From Monarcha castaneiventris obscurior (lineage: Eukaryota; Chordata; Aves; Passeriformes; Monarchidae), in contig JAMPIT010000434.1 in NCBI GenBank assembly GCA_026261815.1, positions 17,791,001 through 17,855,000 on the forward strand: a DNA stretch of 64,000 bases, written 5' to 3'. The position numbers and the translations under genes are program-made. Shown here piece after piece: positions 13,901 to 28,900 of this stretch; the first letter of the stretch is position 1, and each line of letters begins with the position of its first letter. Under the pieces are notes generated by a model, which saw only the letters and a program-made list of their open reading frames with translations, was not told the origin of the DNA and made no database searches.

Positions 13901-16900
13901 AGGACTCACGAGCTGCACAGATAAAAACAAAGGTGTGGATAATTTCAACACACTTTTCAACAAGAAATGCAAATAGTAAGGATTAGTTTCTCTAGTTCTC
14001 TCTCAGACGGGTTTCCTTGGGCCTAGGTGCAAACACAGACTGAAGCATCTTTACTACCTGTCCCTTTTTAATGCTGAACGATTTTATTACCCTTTTATCC
14101 AGATGTTAATATAAAACCAGATAAAAAAATGTCAAATTCTAACACAGAGATGTGGAAAGAGAGCTGAAGAACAAAGAGATGCAGAGACAGTTTGAACACA
14201 AGGTTCATCCTTCCTCAGGAATCAACACAGAAAATAACGTAACTTGGAATGTAGGGTAAACTTCTGAAACCTTAACTGGCCATGAGTATAATGGGCATTT
14301 TTCTAAACTTTTGCTGTCATTTCCATGTAAGCATAGTAATATGAAAATTTACCTTCATAATCTGCCAGAACATCATTCCAGTCCATAGACAGACCACAGA
14401 AGGATATGCTTCCATTGCCCATATTAGCCTGAAATTTAATATGAACCAGACAGTAAAAACATAAACCTTAACTCACAGGTGCACACACACACTAAACAGT
14501 GCCAACTCAGCAATATTCAGCAATGCTTCCAAACAGAACTGGCCACCCCAAAGACAGATGCTGTTCCTGCCCTGACAGTAAAAATGAAGACTTTTTCTAC
14601 ACCCACTCTTCCATGGTAGCAATGAACGTAACAAGTCCCAGTTCCCCCCATTTTGCACCCAGAAATAGGCAGCAGGACAATGACTGCATGAACAGAGGAC
14701 TCTGTACCACTCAGCAGCCATGTGCTGCTGAGTTTAGTAAGACTAAATATACCTCAGGATGGTATAATTATTACATGACACTATTTCACGTGTAAAATGG
14801 GTTATGTTAATGCCAAAATAAACACTAAGAAATTCTATATTCATACTCCACTGACAAAAAAGCTTCAATTTGGGTACAGTAAAATGAACTGGACACTCAC
14901 AGAGAAGTCACTGTCATTGTCAGTCTCAATATTAATGTCATTGTTTTCCTCTGCCTCAATCTCTCTGGTTAACTGCTCCTCCTCTGCAATAGCACTGGCA
15001 ATGGCTTCTTCATTTGCCTTCTCCAGGCGATCTGCTAACTCTTCTTTCTTAGCAAGGACTTCTGCCATGGACTGTAGGAAACATGACACCAAAAAAAACC
15101 CCAAAATCAGTAGCAGGCACAAAAAGGAGGATTCCACATAGTTAACGTGAATTATACGGTATTTTATTCAACTTCTCTTTACTTACAGTTTTTTAACTGA
15201 TATATTTTGTGAAGGTAGCTGAAAATATAAACCCCACTAAAAGTGTTAGCAACTATTAACTTCTTCAATAACTACATGAAACATTTATGAGATTAATTAT
15301 TCACATAATTCAAAAACTTATACAAACACTGCCATTAAAAGCACAAAGACAGCTCTCCTTTAATTACTGTTTTAAATACTTACTCTTAGGGACTAAGCAA
15401 GGCACACTCTGAGACATGAGTGCACGCATGCTGTTACCTCTACAAAAGGAATCATGCTCCAAAGTATTATTTAAAGATGGAAATTATCTGCATGAATTGT
15501 GTCTGGAAACTTTACCATAGTTAATACAATGGAATCTCAGGCCGTACTTGTCTTTCAACACGAATGACTAGAGAGTGGGGCAAAAATGTAAGCCTGAATA
15601 TGTTGATTGTCTTTTCCTTCCCTAGTGTCCAGCATTAACCACATTAACCAGTTCACTTCCACTCCAGCTACCAAACAACATGCCACAATACACAAATTGG
15701 TATTTAAAGCAGTCTGATCTGGAGCAGTAAAATGCTTCCAAGAGACACAGATCCCACCAACCTGGCAGCATCCTGAACTGTTAATACCAGCATCTGAAAC
15801 AATGTTAGTGGATGAGATGCTAGAAATCTGCTCTCAAAGCAGACAGGTACTTGGCTTGGAAATTATCTAGAAGGACTACAGTTTGCAAAAGTTAAAGGGA
15901 AAGTTGATTTACAGGAAAACTTCTGCAAATCAGCATTTTAATCTAGTTTCTGACAAAACCAAAACAAACCCCCAAAAACCCAAAACAAAAAATCACCTGA
16001 AAGCATAACCTGGATTTCATGTAACATTACTGCAGCTCTCCACTCAGAGAACCCCAGTGAAGCAGACACACCCTGAGACCTGCAGAATTCTCCAGACAGG
16101 AAAGGTCACTCTTTCTGGGAAGCCAGATAAAAACAGAAAACTGACTTCATGTTTTTTGCTTTAAGAATGGCATTCCTCCAAACTGCTGGTTGTAAAGGAA
16201 GACCCAGCAGAGCAGCTCAGTGAGTCTTAAAAGGCAGAGGTCTGACTTTGTTTCTAAGAGAATTTTGATATCCCATGTGTTTCCAGTTTGAATGACGAGC
16301 GAAACTGAAGTAAGACTTTAATGACAGTGTGACTTAAAACGACTGACAGTGGAAGGAAATGAAAAATTAGCAGAGACATTATAAAAAGAAGTAATGAGAG
16401 CACAGAACTCTTTATTCCAAATAACACATTTCAATCTTTCTACTTTAAATTCAGAAACTTTACTGGAATTAAATTCTATCATGAAAAGTATCTATGCAAC
16501 AAATTATTTTTCCTACAGTAAGTACCTCATACATTTTTCTACAATTTTTACATAAGGCTAACAGTAAACACTGTGCAACACAGACCAAGAAAATTAAGGC
16601 TTAGATTTATTATTCACTCATAAATCTTATGAGATTTCTTACCAATCTGGCAGCACTCACATTTGAAATATCTGAGGGATCCATTTCAGTTTCAGATTTA
16701 GCTTTTTCTGTTTGATGCCAGTCTGTAGTGTCAGTGCTCTGGGAGGAGGCTTCATTCATCTGCAGAGTTTTTGAACTGCAGTCAGTGCTGATGAGAACTG
16801 GAGGCATCTCAGGAGCTGCTTCTAAGGAATCCCCTTGCAACGTGGTGCCAGTGCTCCCATTGGCTTCTGAGGCTGTGAACTAACAAGAGGCATTTGCAAA

Positions 16901-19900
16901 ATTAACAAAATGGAACATACTGATTTTTAAGGTCGGAGTCAGATTTTAAGGAAATATCTGGCAACAATAGAGCAATGCAAATAACTTCACTTATTTCAGG
17001 TGCTCATAACCTTGCAAAATTTGGATCTTTCCACCTGAAATCTAAGCATGAGATGTGCTGACTGCTGACTTTTTGGAAAACATGGAAAAGCTGTCCACAG
17101 CATCATAATTTTAATTAGCCTATTTGTGCCAACATCTTAATGCATTTCCATAAATGTAACTGAAATAACCATTATTTTAAAAGCCTTTAACAATCTGGTT
17201 AGCTCATAAAAGCTCTAGACAACACCACCTTTAGAAAATGCTCTGAAGAAAAAGTTGCAAGATTTAAGGTTAGAAAATGGTTCAAAATGATGTACTGACC
17301 TGAGTCCTTTCAGTAAGGGGACCCTCAGACTGATGTAAAGGATCCTTGTGTACCAGCTCCGTGCTTTTGGATGCAGCATCCTCAGTGACTGAACTCCCAT
17401 GCTTGTTTTCTGCTGGTGGTGAAATTACATTTTCTTTGTCACTGTCACCCCTGGACTTCAGTGGTTCTGCAGCCACAGGAGCTTTTGTTGCCAAAGGTGT
17501 GGATCGAGATCGAACGGGCCTTCCACGCTGAACCGTCTCCCAGCCTTCTGCATCCTTTCGATCTACATGAAAACAACACCCCCCACTCTCAGAAAGGAAG
17601 ACTTATAAATAGAAGCATTAGAAACAACTATTTTATTACAGTATTACACAAGTTGTGGGAGAAAAATGTTCTCTTTAAAAATCAATAGCAAAAAAATCAA
17701 TGAAATATTCTTTAGCAAAGCTTTTTGCTTCAAGGAATGCTATTGGTATTACAGACACTGGACAACTCTATTCATGGGACACAGTCTGTTACTGCAAGGA
17801 GTGAAGGTGCTCAGACACAAAAAGGTGTGGGAAATGGCAACATGTACTTAAGCTTGCCATCCCTTTTCCTTGCTATTTCATGAGACAGTAAAGCACAACA
17901 AAGCAACCACACCTGCTCTTCTCTGCAGCAACAGTTAACATTAGAGGCCTTTTGTGAAAGTGCAAGTACAGACATAATTGCACAAACTAGCATGGAAAGC
18001 AGAAATGTGGCTTACTCTTCTTCCAGTGTTTTCTTTACTTCTTTTTCTATTTGTTTCACTCTGATAACAAAAATACACTAATTGGTGTCAGCTTTTAGAA
18101 AATTGCTTTTCCTGGATTCCAGGAAATAGCAAAATATTGCTACAATGGGACTGCAAACTGAAGCAGAGAACAGAAAAGCAGTTTTCTTCAATTTACTTTG
18201 ATTTCTATACAGCTGTTACATATGACTTTCTGATCAACATTTCTGATACCTGATATTGGTACATACTTGAAAACCATTTGAAGCTACATTTGTCTGCCTG
18301 AAGCATCAGGTCTTACATGTGACTGGTTTTCCAGATTTCAAGGTGAACCCCTTCTCTATATGTAACATTTTTGTGGCCAGCAATTAACAACAGCACATCA
18401 TTTCCCATGCATCTTGAAACAACTGGAAGTGATTCTTTGAAGCCTGACAGTACAACTCAAAAGTGTGAAAGGTAAGCTCAGGCCTGTCTATTTGCCGAAC
18501 AAAAATTCTTGCTAAAACCTCAAGAACTAACTATGTATATATTGTCCAACATACTTTTGGCAAAAGCTGCTTTTAAGATTGTTCACATGAAAGGAAGAGA
18601 AGGGTGTTGGAGATTACTTTTACCTGGAGGAGATGCAAAAAAACCCAACACTAAATTGCCTGTTTTACAGAGGGTAAAAATCTACAATACAACTCGTATA
18701 AAAAATTAATTCTCTGGGTATTTCTAAAGTTTTTACTAACAAAGATGGTCATGCAGCTCAGGCATAAAGACCAGAGCTTGAGCTCAAACATTAGGGTTTA
18801 ACACATGAACTGGACTAAACAGCCTTTAGGTAGACTTGAACTGATGTTCAGCAGCAGCAGTAACCAGGAAACTAGAAATGAGCCAAAGCCAGAACTAATG
18901 GCACTTTCAACCTTTGTTGCCCTTGGCATCCAGCATTTCACAAACATTGCTCATTTAACTATTGGGTTCTTTTAACATCTCAGGATGAAAACACAGCAGC
19001 CTGGCCCAACAGCTGGTGTAAATCCTAAGTTACCAGGGAATTTGACAGGACTGTACTGGAATTTAACTTCGCTGAGCAGCTCACGCAACAGCTGTTTTTA
19101 CATAATTATATAACTGTTCACAAACCTTAACAATAATGGTAATGACAGATGCAAAAAGATAATTTGGTATTTTACTATTGAGTAATTAGTAATTAAGTAA
19201 CAGTAACACTACTGGTATTTTATTGTTTCACTCTAGAAAAATTGCTGTGTATTTTAAAGTAAATAAAATTCCCAAACTGTGTGATTGAATATGGCTGATC
19301 TCTTCAGATCCCTGCTGGTACCAGAGTCTGCAAAAAGCCTGTGTTCCCTCCCCTTAGGTGCATTTGCACACATTTCAGTGTCCCACTGACCAGAGATGGG
19401 AATGGCAGTCAAAATCACACCAATTGCATTTCTTCCTTTGCCACAGACTTTCCATCTGACCCCGTAGGTAACACTGGCCTTCTTTTCATTTCTTCATCTT
19501 CATATAGAAAAAACATCATTACCTACAGGAGCTAGTGATGGGAACTGTTATTGCCCTCTCAGAGACAATCTCAACTCCAGCAGTTCTCCAGGGAACAGGT
19601 TTAATTCCCCAGGAATCACAACCAGATTTACAGCAGAAAGCTCACAGCCTGTGCAGCATCTGGCTCTGCACCCTGTGGGACAAGGACTGCTCAGGCCCTT
19701 TAGGGACCACAGCTGCTCCCACCCCACTGACTTTAGCAACTGATGGGACCACAAAGACTTTGTTGTATCTGGCTTAGGCCAAAATCTGGCCAAGAAATTT
19801 TCCTGGCAAGTACCAGACAACAGAGATTGTTCAGAAGAGCTGCTAAAATCAACCAAAGAACCACCACTGCTTAACTCCAGCAACTTTTGGATTGCAATTC

Positions 19901-22900
19901 CTTTTGCTTGTCATTTGCAAAACAAAATTGTTGAAACCCCTCCCTTCTATTTGTTCTGAAAATTGAAGTCACCTTTTACATAAAAGCATCTTTTCTACAT
20001 TAAAAGGATCAGAAGATACCCTTTTGTAGCATCTACTGCCTAAACATAATTTTACTAACCTCTAGATAATAAGATATATTAATTATATATATGTATCTCA
20101 ATAATTGTACTAATATCTTTTACTAATATCTTCTAAAGTTTATTCTACCAAAAAAGAATATTCTTGCCTGTTGATTCTTTGTCTTGTGACATATTTCTTA
20201 GTAGTCTAAAATGACAGAATTAATCAGACTAAATTATTCAGAGCATAGCGGAACCATAATCACACTTACTAAAGTAAAAATTAATCTTTTCATACAAGCC
20301 ATACATGTTCAATTTTTAATTTGCCTTTTTTCACTGTCAGATTCATATTTAGAAGACTCAACCAAGCATTTTAATAGCCCAGAAATACTAGCATTAGAAA
20401 GAATATTGTTTGGTGACTTCTTTAAACACGAGGCAGTTTTTAATCCATGTATGTATTCAGACTCCTGAACTACCTGGAGTCAGTTTAGCAGTGTGATGCC
20501 ATCTGACAATTAGCAGTGCACCAGAAGATACTTGTTCATTTTAATTCACCAATCAGTTTAGTATTGAGTCATTTCCAGGCATGTGTTTAACTAAGATCTT
20601 GCAAAGCAAATGCATTTATTGACATTAGATCACATCTAATGAGAGACAAAGTTAATATTCAGTAGGGCACCAATCTTCCTCCATACTCATTCCCCAAGTC
20701 TGGAATTCTCATAGCCCAGCAGCATCTCCACAGGCTATGTATCACATGCCGGGTTTGATTACTCCCAGAGCTTTGTAAATGAATAATTCATTTGACTACC
20801 CTGCTCATTCTCTAGTTTCACATGAACTTGGCTGTCCCTGCCTGTGCTTGTGTTACATGGAAGTGACAAGCCATCTGTTATCTCAGGGCCCTCACAGCCA
20901 CCAGGCTCCTGGGAAGTTGCTCCATCTGGAAGAACTGGCCAAGGAGCTTCACTGGAAACACCACTAACAGAAAGCCAGGAAACTATGTGCAAACTCCTGG
21001 GGGTTCTACCTCAGGAGATGCATGGCCCATCTAAAAAATTCACTTGCCAGTAATATCCTGCCCAAGCCCCCACAGTACTAAACTTCAGCCCCATCTGAGC
21101 CCAAACCAGGACAGCTACTTTAGAGGACTGTACATCCTGCAAAGTTTCAGTCTTAGCTACATTACAGAGAACACCTATTCACAACTATGGATGTGAGCAA
21201 CTAATACAAGAAAGATTATAATGATAGTAATAACAGTAAAAACCAACCAGATTTCAAGTATGGCAACAGAAAAAAATGCAGTGTTTCTGAGAAGTTCTTT
21301 GTCCTATATTCTGTAATAATAATTATTTTAACTGTAAGCACCTACTTCCATTTCTAATACACACTCTAAACTTGTATAACCCATCTCACTTTTTACCACA
21401 GGCACCAGGGAATTCATGACCAGAAACTGCTCAGACAGTAAGAACAAACTACATTTCATACTGTAAAAAACACTCGAGCATGAAAGACAATTTTTAAGAA
21501 TTCATTAAAATACTGAGGGTAACAGTAAGTTTAATGAGGGAAATGAAATAAGATGATTTAACCTCATTTAATTATGCATCCAGAAAAGGAAAGATTAAAG
21601 AACTATATGGAAAAATAATGCATTTCCTCTCTCCCTAAGGGCTTATTTTGTTAAATTTGGAAATTGCATCAACCATGAAACAGATACAGTATCATACTCA
21701 TCCACATCAGAAAACCATTGTGAGACTTAATGATAATGCTGTTGGAAATCACTGGAGAAAGAAAGTGTTTGGGGAAATCCTGTGGCTGAAAGCCCCAGCT
21801 GGGCTTTGGGCAGGCAAGGGAGCATTACAGGGGGCAGGGGGAATCCTTTCCCCAAGGCCCACACGCACCAAGCAGCTGGGAGAGCATTAGCTGGGGAAGG
21901 GGCAGAGCAGATGACACACGAGCCTCAGAGCTGCTTCAATAATGCATGGGAAGGGCCTCTGTGGCTCCCTTCACATAAAGTTCACAGATCTTTTTGTGCT
22001 TTCATCAGTGAGGATAACTGGATCTTACCAAAGTGATTCCACCTCCCACACAAAGGACAACATGCTCCTACAGAGAACTCGATTTGTTAAAAACGTAACA
22101 ATTCAGGCACGAGAGAATCACTGAAATTCTCCAATGCTCAGTGTCAGCAATTAGAGATTCTTAAGAATAAACAAAGCCTAGCAGGAATGACTGTTATTTC
22201 TTAAAATGAAATGTTTCAAGTCTGGATTGCATAGTACATTTGATTTGGAGATTACTGAACACTTGCAGGCCAGGACTATAGGACCTAAGTGGCTTCTCTC
22301 TTTTTGGAGCTCATCAGCTGCAAGTAACATTCAATAAAATCACAACACTGATTCTTCAGCCCTCTAAAAGCCTCTGAAAGGAACATAAGGATAAAGTCTT
22401 TTGTTTTCCTCCTAGCCTCTTAAAATACGTTATCCATATTGAAATACAGATCACTTCATTCCCTGTGTAGCTAATAACATTCTTCATATGCACAACAACA
22501 CCTAATAAAGGTATTTTAGCAACAGTTGGAGCCTGTCACTCTAATATGACCGATAACCACAAGAAAAAGCTTTTGTTATGAATAACTTCAACTACTGGCA
22601 TATATTAAAAGTGGAATTACACATCAATTATAGCACTGAAAACTCAGCCAAACCAAGCAGCTCACTGCAACTGTACATAGCAAGCTATTTCCTCATGCAG
22701 GCAGCAGCCATCAATCCCGTTCCAACCACCATCCTTAGAGCACTGTTGGATGGTTCTGCTCTGAGCAGAGGAATCCACTACTGAACTCATTCATGTTACA
22801 CTGCAAGAGCCCTGGACAAGGTATTTTACATTCATAATATGCCACAAGTCTGCAAGTCACTATACATGACTTCTACTACTCCTAGGTTGAACGTACAACT

Positions 22901-25900
22901 ATCTTAAATTGATACATGCACTTCCTGGAATTTTTCTTACTAAAAAAAAAAGAGCTCTTTTAATTTTCTTTCAGAATATCCATTTCTACATTCTGTCTGC
23001 TGGTTTTGCAGAAAGTCATCTGGGACCACACATGAAGAAAACAAACAAACAAAAAAATGCATCTCTGAAGACAACCTCAGGGATCCAGTGCAAAGAAACC
23101 AATTTTATAAACCAAATGGTAGTTTTTTATGTCTGCAACTAATCCAATCTCTTCTAGAACAAAAGATGCTGCATCAAGTATTCTCCAAGGAGCATCTTTA
23201 GAGAAACAATTCATAACTAACTGTGGTAACTCTTGTCTTCCAAGGAAAAAACATCAGTTGTTACTTCAGCACAGTTCTAATGGCACATTCTCCCTGGACA
23301 TATAAAACTATCTTGAGCTCTTCACAGATTCCTGGGCATGCATTATTCTTTATATTGTCAACCCATCCCAACTTGCAACCAGTTAGATCAGCAGTTTGTG
23401 ACCAAAGACCTTCTGCTTCTTGGGATGTTTTAAACTGGTATTTTAATAGATCAAATTGCAGTTAGTGAAAATACAGCAGAATGTTACCTACACATGAAAA
23501 ACATGAAAACACACTTTTGTCTCAAACTTAACTATTGCAATGTAAGGCTGCAATAATCTTTTACCTCTATACTTACTTTAAACATTGTATTTCACAAAAC
23601 TAGCCTTAATTTTGCTTAGAACATAGGTCATCACATTCTGAATTTACTTTATACCACGGAGTTTGTGAAAATAACTGAAGCCACTGAAAGGGACTTGCCA
23701 TTTTTCCGCAGTGACTTCTGTGCCGGAGGTGCCAGACAGGCTTGTGCTGTTGCCAGCTCAGGATTGGCAGCTTTAGTTCCATGGTTGGCTTTTACCTTAT
23801 CGGCCCAACTTACACCAGAAGGAGCCAGGCGTGTTGCAGAAATTGTCACTGCAGGGTTCCTAAATGAAAGTCACAGCTCTTTTTAGTGTCTGATCAAGTA
23901 ACAGAATGGTTTGTTAGAAAGCTTTATCAGAGTCTGTCAGAGACTATCAGTGCTGTACAGAACTACTTACTTCTCCTCTGGCAAACTCTCCAGGTTGCAG
24001 CAATTTACACTGAAAAGTTCTTGTAATTTATTCAACAAATCTTTGTTTTTAATAAACAAGATGAAATTTAATCTTTGTGATACTAATTTCTTAAGGAATT
24101 CATGGTTTTGGCAACCAAAGAAACGCATAATAACAAATTCTGCATACAAAGTCTTGAAAAATACTCCTGTCACTTTAAGCCTGGTGTTTGATCATTTAGT
24201 ACTCCCAGTTCGTTTTCATTAAAAATAATGAACAGAGTTTTCCGCACTCATCTTCCACGTAAGTGATTTTATTTATCATACCGTTCTTGTTATCTCTTCT
24301 CCAAGTTCTTTTTTTTTTGCATCAACGCTGTTGGATACCTCTGACTGTTCCTGTTTCTAGTTTCTCTACTTTTCCTACTTTTTCTGTACTGCTTTGGGGA
24401 AGATGTGAAGATGACTAGAGGAATGAACCATGAATTTCTACAGTGGTCACCACTACCTTCTCTACTATTCCATATTCCTTTCCTAGTAACTCCTAGCATT
24501 CTGCCAAAAGTTTCTGTAGTACCAAGTATGTCTCAGCCCTTATTTTCTATCCTATTCTCTCTCTCGCACACAAAATATTGCAGCTCTCTGGCATTGCCTT
24601 GCTTTGAGACACATAAGTGGACTAAGACTGAAGCAAACAGTTTGCAAGTGTGATGGATAAAAAACCCATCTTGTTATTCCCTGCTCTAACACACACAGTT
24701 GCTGATCATGTCCCTGTGATTGTGAATAAAACAGCTCCAGCAGCAATACAACATGGAATTACATGCAAAAAAAAAAAAAGGCTTAGCTAAAGACTAATCA
24801 TGCTGAGCTGTTATGTTCTAATAAAAGTAAAAGAGCATTGATTTCCACCCGATTCAAGTGTTTCATTTGAGTGCTTGTGCACATCTTCTCCCCACCACCA
24901 GGCATTTAAGCACACACCCCTCAGATGCTGTCAGGTAGGTATCAGTAGATACACCTGCACAGGGCCTACACCAAACACACTTTGGTTTTTCAACCAAACA
25001 CACTTCGTAGTATTTTTGTAGAAATATTTGATGTGCAAAATTTCAGAGAGCTCAATACTCAGAGGTGCTGACCAACAGTCCAGTATCACATCTCTGCTGA
25101 GGACACTGCAGCCACTTAGGAAACTGGGCAGTTTCTTTTTCCCTAGATCCCAATGAACCTGAAGGAACTACAGCACACACACTCTGAGAAAGATTTCAAC
25201 GGGACACATCCGTGCTCTCCAGACTGAGACAGGACCAGACAGTGTTGCTCTAAATTTATGCACATTTTTGTTGAACTGCTTTCAGATATTTTCACTTCAA
25301 CAAGTAAAAGATGCTTTATGCAGTATATAACATACTCTACATTTTAACTAGTATCAGTTTTGGTACACATTAGAATCATCATAATCTCACTTTACACTCA
25401 CTCTTTTTGACCTGTATTTACTTCTGCACACTCAGCTGGCCATTCACACTGCACACACTGGCAATTTTAAAATGCCAGTTACAGACATTTTGACCTTTAT
25501 TTTGCAGAGAGAAGAGAGTACTAAACAGATAACATGAAATACACTAACAGCATTTTATCTTCAGGTCTTTGTAATGACCAATAATTAAATACATTATGAA
25601 GTACGGGAAAATTAAGTCCATGATAGGATTTTCCTTTACAGATCATGGGCTTTTCTTTTACGAATGCAAGTAATTGCTTATATGATTTAGTGAACAGCAA
25701 AACAATACATTGGTTACTATAGAAAAATAGTGCTTTCGTGAACTTCGCTTCAAATGAATTTTTATTTTAGCTTCAATAAACTTCTTAACTGGTTTCATAC
25801 CCAAAATTTAAACTCCTTCGAGCATTTGATGTCACACTAATCCTATCTGTGGATGGACTTGGGATCACATGGCGTCCTGGAGACATTTTCTTTACTTCCC

Positions 25901-28900
25901 AGGCCAGTGAAGTAGGTCTGCAAATCCAGGAAAGAAAAGTTTAAAAATACAATTCACAAGAACTCTTCCTCTATCACCTTAAAGCAAAACCAGAACTGAC
26001 AAACACTCAAAGTGTTAACAAATCCTTCTGAATTTAATCATTCATCATAGCAATTATTTCTACACCAATTCCAAACCCTATCAGCCAGACCCATATCAAA
26101 AATAATGCCTCTTCTCAAGACTACAATGTTTATTTCAAATTCCAGTGTAGAACAAAGCATCCCACCAACCACTTAAAAGGAAAGAACTGGGGTAGGACTG
26201 GAAATATCCTCTAGTTCTAAGTGACAGTGACAATGCACATAAAATGTCCTCACATCCATTTTGTTGAAAAGGAAAATTGGCTCTATTTGCTGAATCTCTG
26301 CTGGAAAATGAAGTTTACTGTGAACTTTACTCTCTCTGTAGATTAAAAAAAATATAAATCAAATTACCTGCTTTGAGCATCAGCTTTTTCTAGCTTCTCC
26401 TGTAGCTGTATCCAATCAATCAATGCTTTGAAGTCCCTTACATAGTTATCAAGCATCATCAGGACTTCCTGAAAAGCAACCATCACATCAATCTTCCTAT
26501 TTAAAAAACAATCTCCCACCCCAATAAAGAAACTGAAAAGAAAGAAGGACATTTACTGTTCTGTAGCTTTCTCATTAAAAATAAACCCAAGACAATCCCT
26601 GAAAACAAGAAGGCCCAAAAAATTAAAATTTTTATGTGAACAATCATTAAAACATTTAGCCTAAAAAAAAGGTGCACATTTTCCAAGATTTGTGTGAGCA
26701 TCAATGTGTAAGGACGAAATGGCAACACTTGCAAAAAAATAATTCTTAACACACATAAGGATACCTGTTTCATTATTTATGCTTTTTTTTTGGTCAGAGT
26801 TATCTTTTAAAATATGCCAGACATACATCATCAAGTAAGCAAAACTGTAAAACCTAAAAGGTCTGTGAAAGACTAATAATGTCACAAGGAATCTGTTTGT
26901 GACGAGAATGGATACAAAACTACACAAAGGCAACAGTACCAAAACCTGGGTAGGATTAAACACACTGTCAAAAACGATATGGGCATGCTGGAGATTTACT
27001 CAGAACATGCAAAATCTTGATGAAGTAGTTTGAATCTGGAAAGACATTTTGGTCTCTAACAAAATTAACTGTTACAAAAGGACACATAAATTAACTTCAC
27101 ACTACATCAGGAAGAAAGTCATAGATAAAATGGCAGTGGCTGAAGAGACTTGTTTCTGATTAAAATATCCTTAACTACAAGAAAATATTGACTGGGTCTA
27201 CTGATATCGAGTTGGCACAAATGTACAGATGTAGTACCCACAGTAAGGTCAGATTACATCCAGAAACAATGAAAAATTCAAGGTAAGTTGCCTTTACTCA
27301 GGTAACAGCACCATTTTTTCACTGCAAAGCAGAGCAAAACACAATATAATGGAAATCTCAGCTGCGTTCCCTGAGCAAACCACAGTTATCTACTGCCACC
27401 GGTAGGGAAAGGAGCAATTCTTGATCATGCAGCAAGGTAGGAAATCACTTGTATTCCACACATGAACTCAAAAATCATTGACTGAACATGACAAAGCACA
27501 CACAGACATAAGGCACCTCCTCAGCAAAGCTGATCACCAGCAAAGCACATGAATGCCTTTCTAAGGGACAGAGTTTGAGCTCACATCAGTCAGAAAGAGC
27601 AGCTTTCATAACTACTCTTTCTGAGACAAGAAAAATGTGTCCTGTACTCTCTCATGACAATGTGCTGAAAATAATCAAAATCCATGAAGGAAGCTTGAAT
27701 TCTATGAAACTTAAATGAGCTTCACATGCAGAATGTAATGTACAGACATAATTTTATGGCATAAAGAAAAGCACTAATGACAAAATGTTGCTGTTTCACA
27801 AGTTCTTTACTATGCCAAAGTCATTCCTGCTGGTAATAGGATAAATTTTCTGCCCAAGCACATAACTTATTTAGGAATTTTGGGAACAATTACAAATGAG
27901 AAGGTATTGGTTCTTAAGTGCAAGAATACAAATTTTAACAGTAATACCTTTGACACCAAAAACATTTCAAACACTCTCCTACAGTCCAGGTAACTAAGGC
28001 ACGTTGTTGTAACATCATGTTCCATACATCTTTACTTTTAATTGTCCTTTTAATAGAAAAAGGACCTCTAATGCATGCAAAATGCTTTTTCATATAAAAT
28101 CATACTAATTAATATTCATTTTGTTTAACCCTAACTTTGAAATTCAGCTTCAGTTTTAACACAAGTATCCTTTCAACTACTCTTTATGGCACATACAGAG
28201 CATATGCTGGTTGCTGTAAAGGAAAAGTCACCACAAAGTCAGACACCAGGGAAATCAAACAGAATCCCACTGCTGATGCAAAAGTTGTTCTTTGTTTTGA
28301 AATATTCCCCAAAAATGCTAACAGAAATCTTTCTTACAAAGCAGTTGGTTTACAGCACCAAAATAATTCTTAAGTAAAGTCTGCTACAAGAAATGAACAA
28401 GTCAAGTGTTTCAGCCAGTTCTTTTTTTCAGTTTCACTAATAAAATTTCAGCTTTCTAATCCAATTCATGTCCATTTAGGTTAGCCCATACTAAGCTGTG
28501 CTGACTGTTACTAACAATGAGAGCACAGAAAGCAAAATTTAATTCTGAATCATTTACTTTTCAAGTCAGCCACTGACATATTCCTCACCAAAAAAAAAAG
28601 AATTAATGTGAATATGAGTTATATTTCTGAAGTTAGCTGGCACAGGAAAAAAACCGCAATAAATGGCTTAACCTATTTTAAGGAATGTTTAGTTCCACAT
28701 TATCAGAAATGATCAGAGCAGACCCATGCAGCTGTAACCCGAGCCATGTTTTATGAACAAGGGAATACAAACAAGACAAGCAGCTGGAGCGGCCCCATAC
28801 TCACTGATGCACATCTCTCTCCCTAAAGCTATGAGGGCCATTTTGTCAAGCAGGATGGAGCAGAACAAAAGCGGCTCTGAAAGCGCCGTTGCAGGCATGC

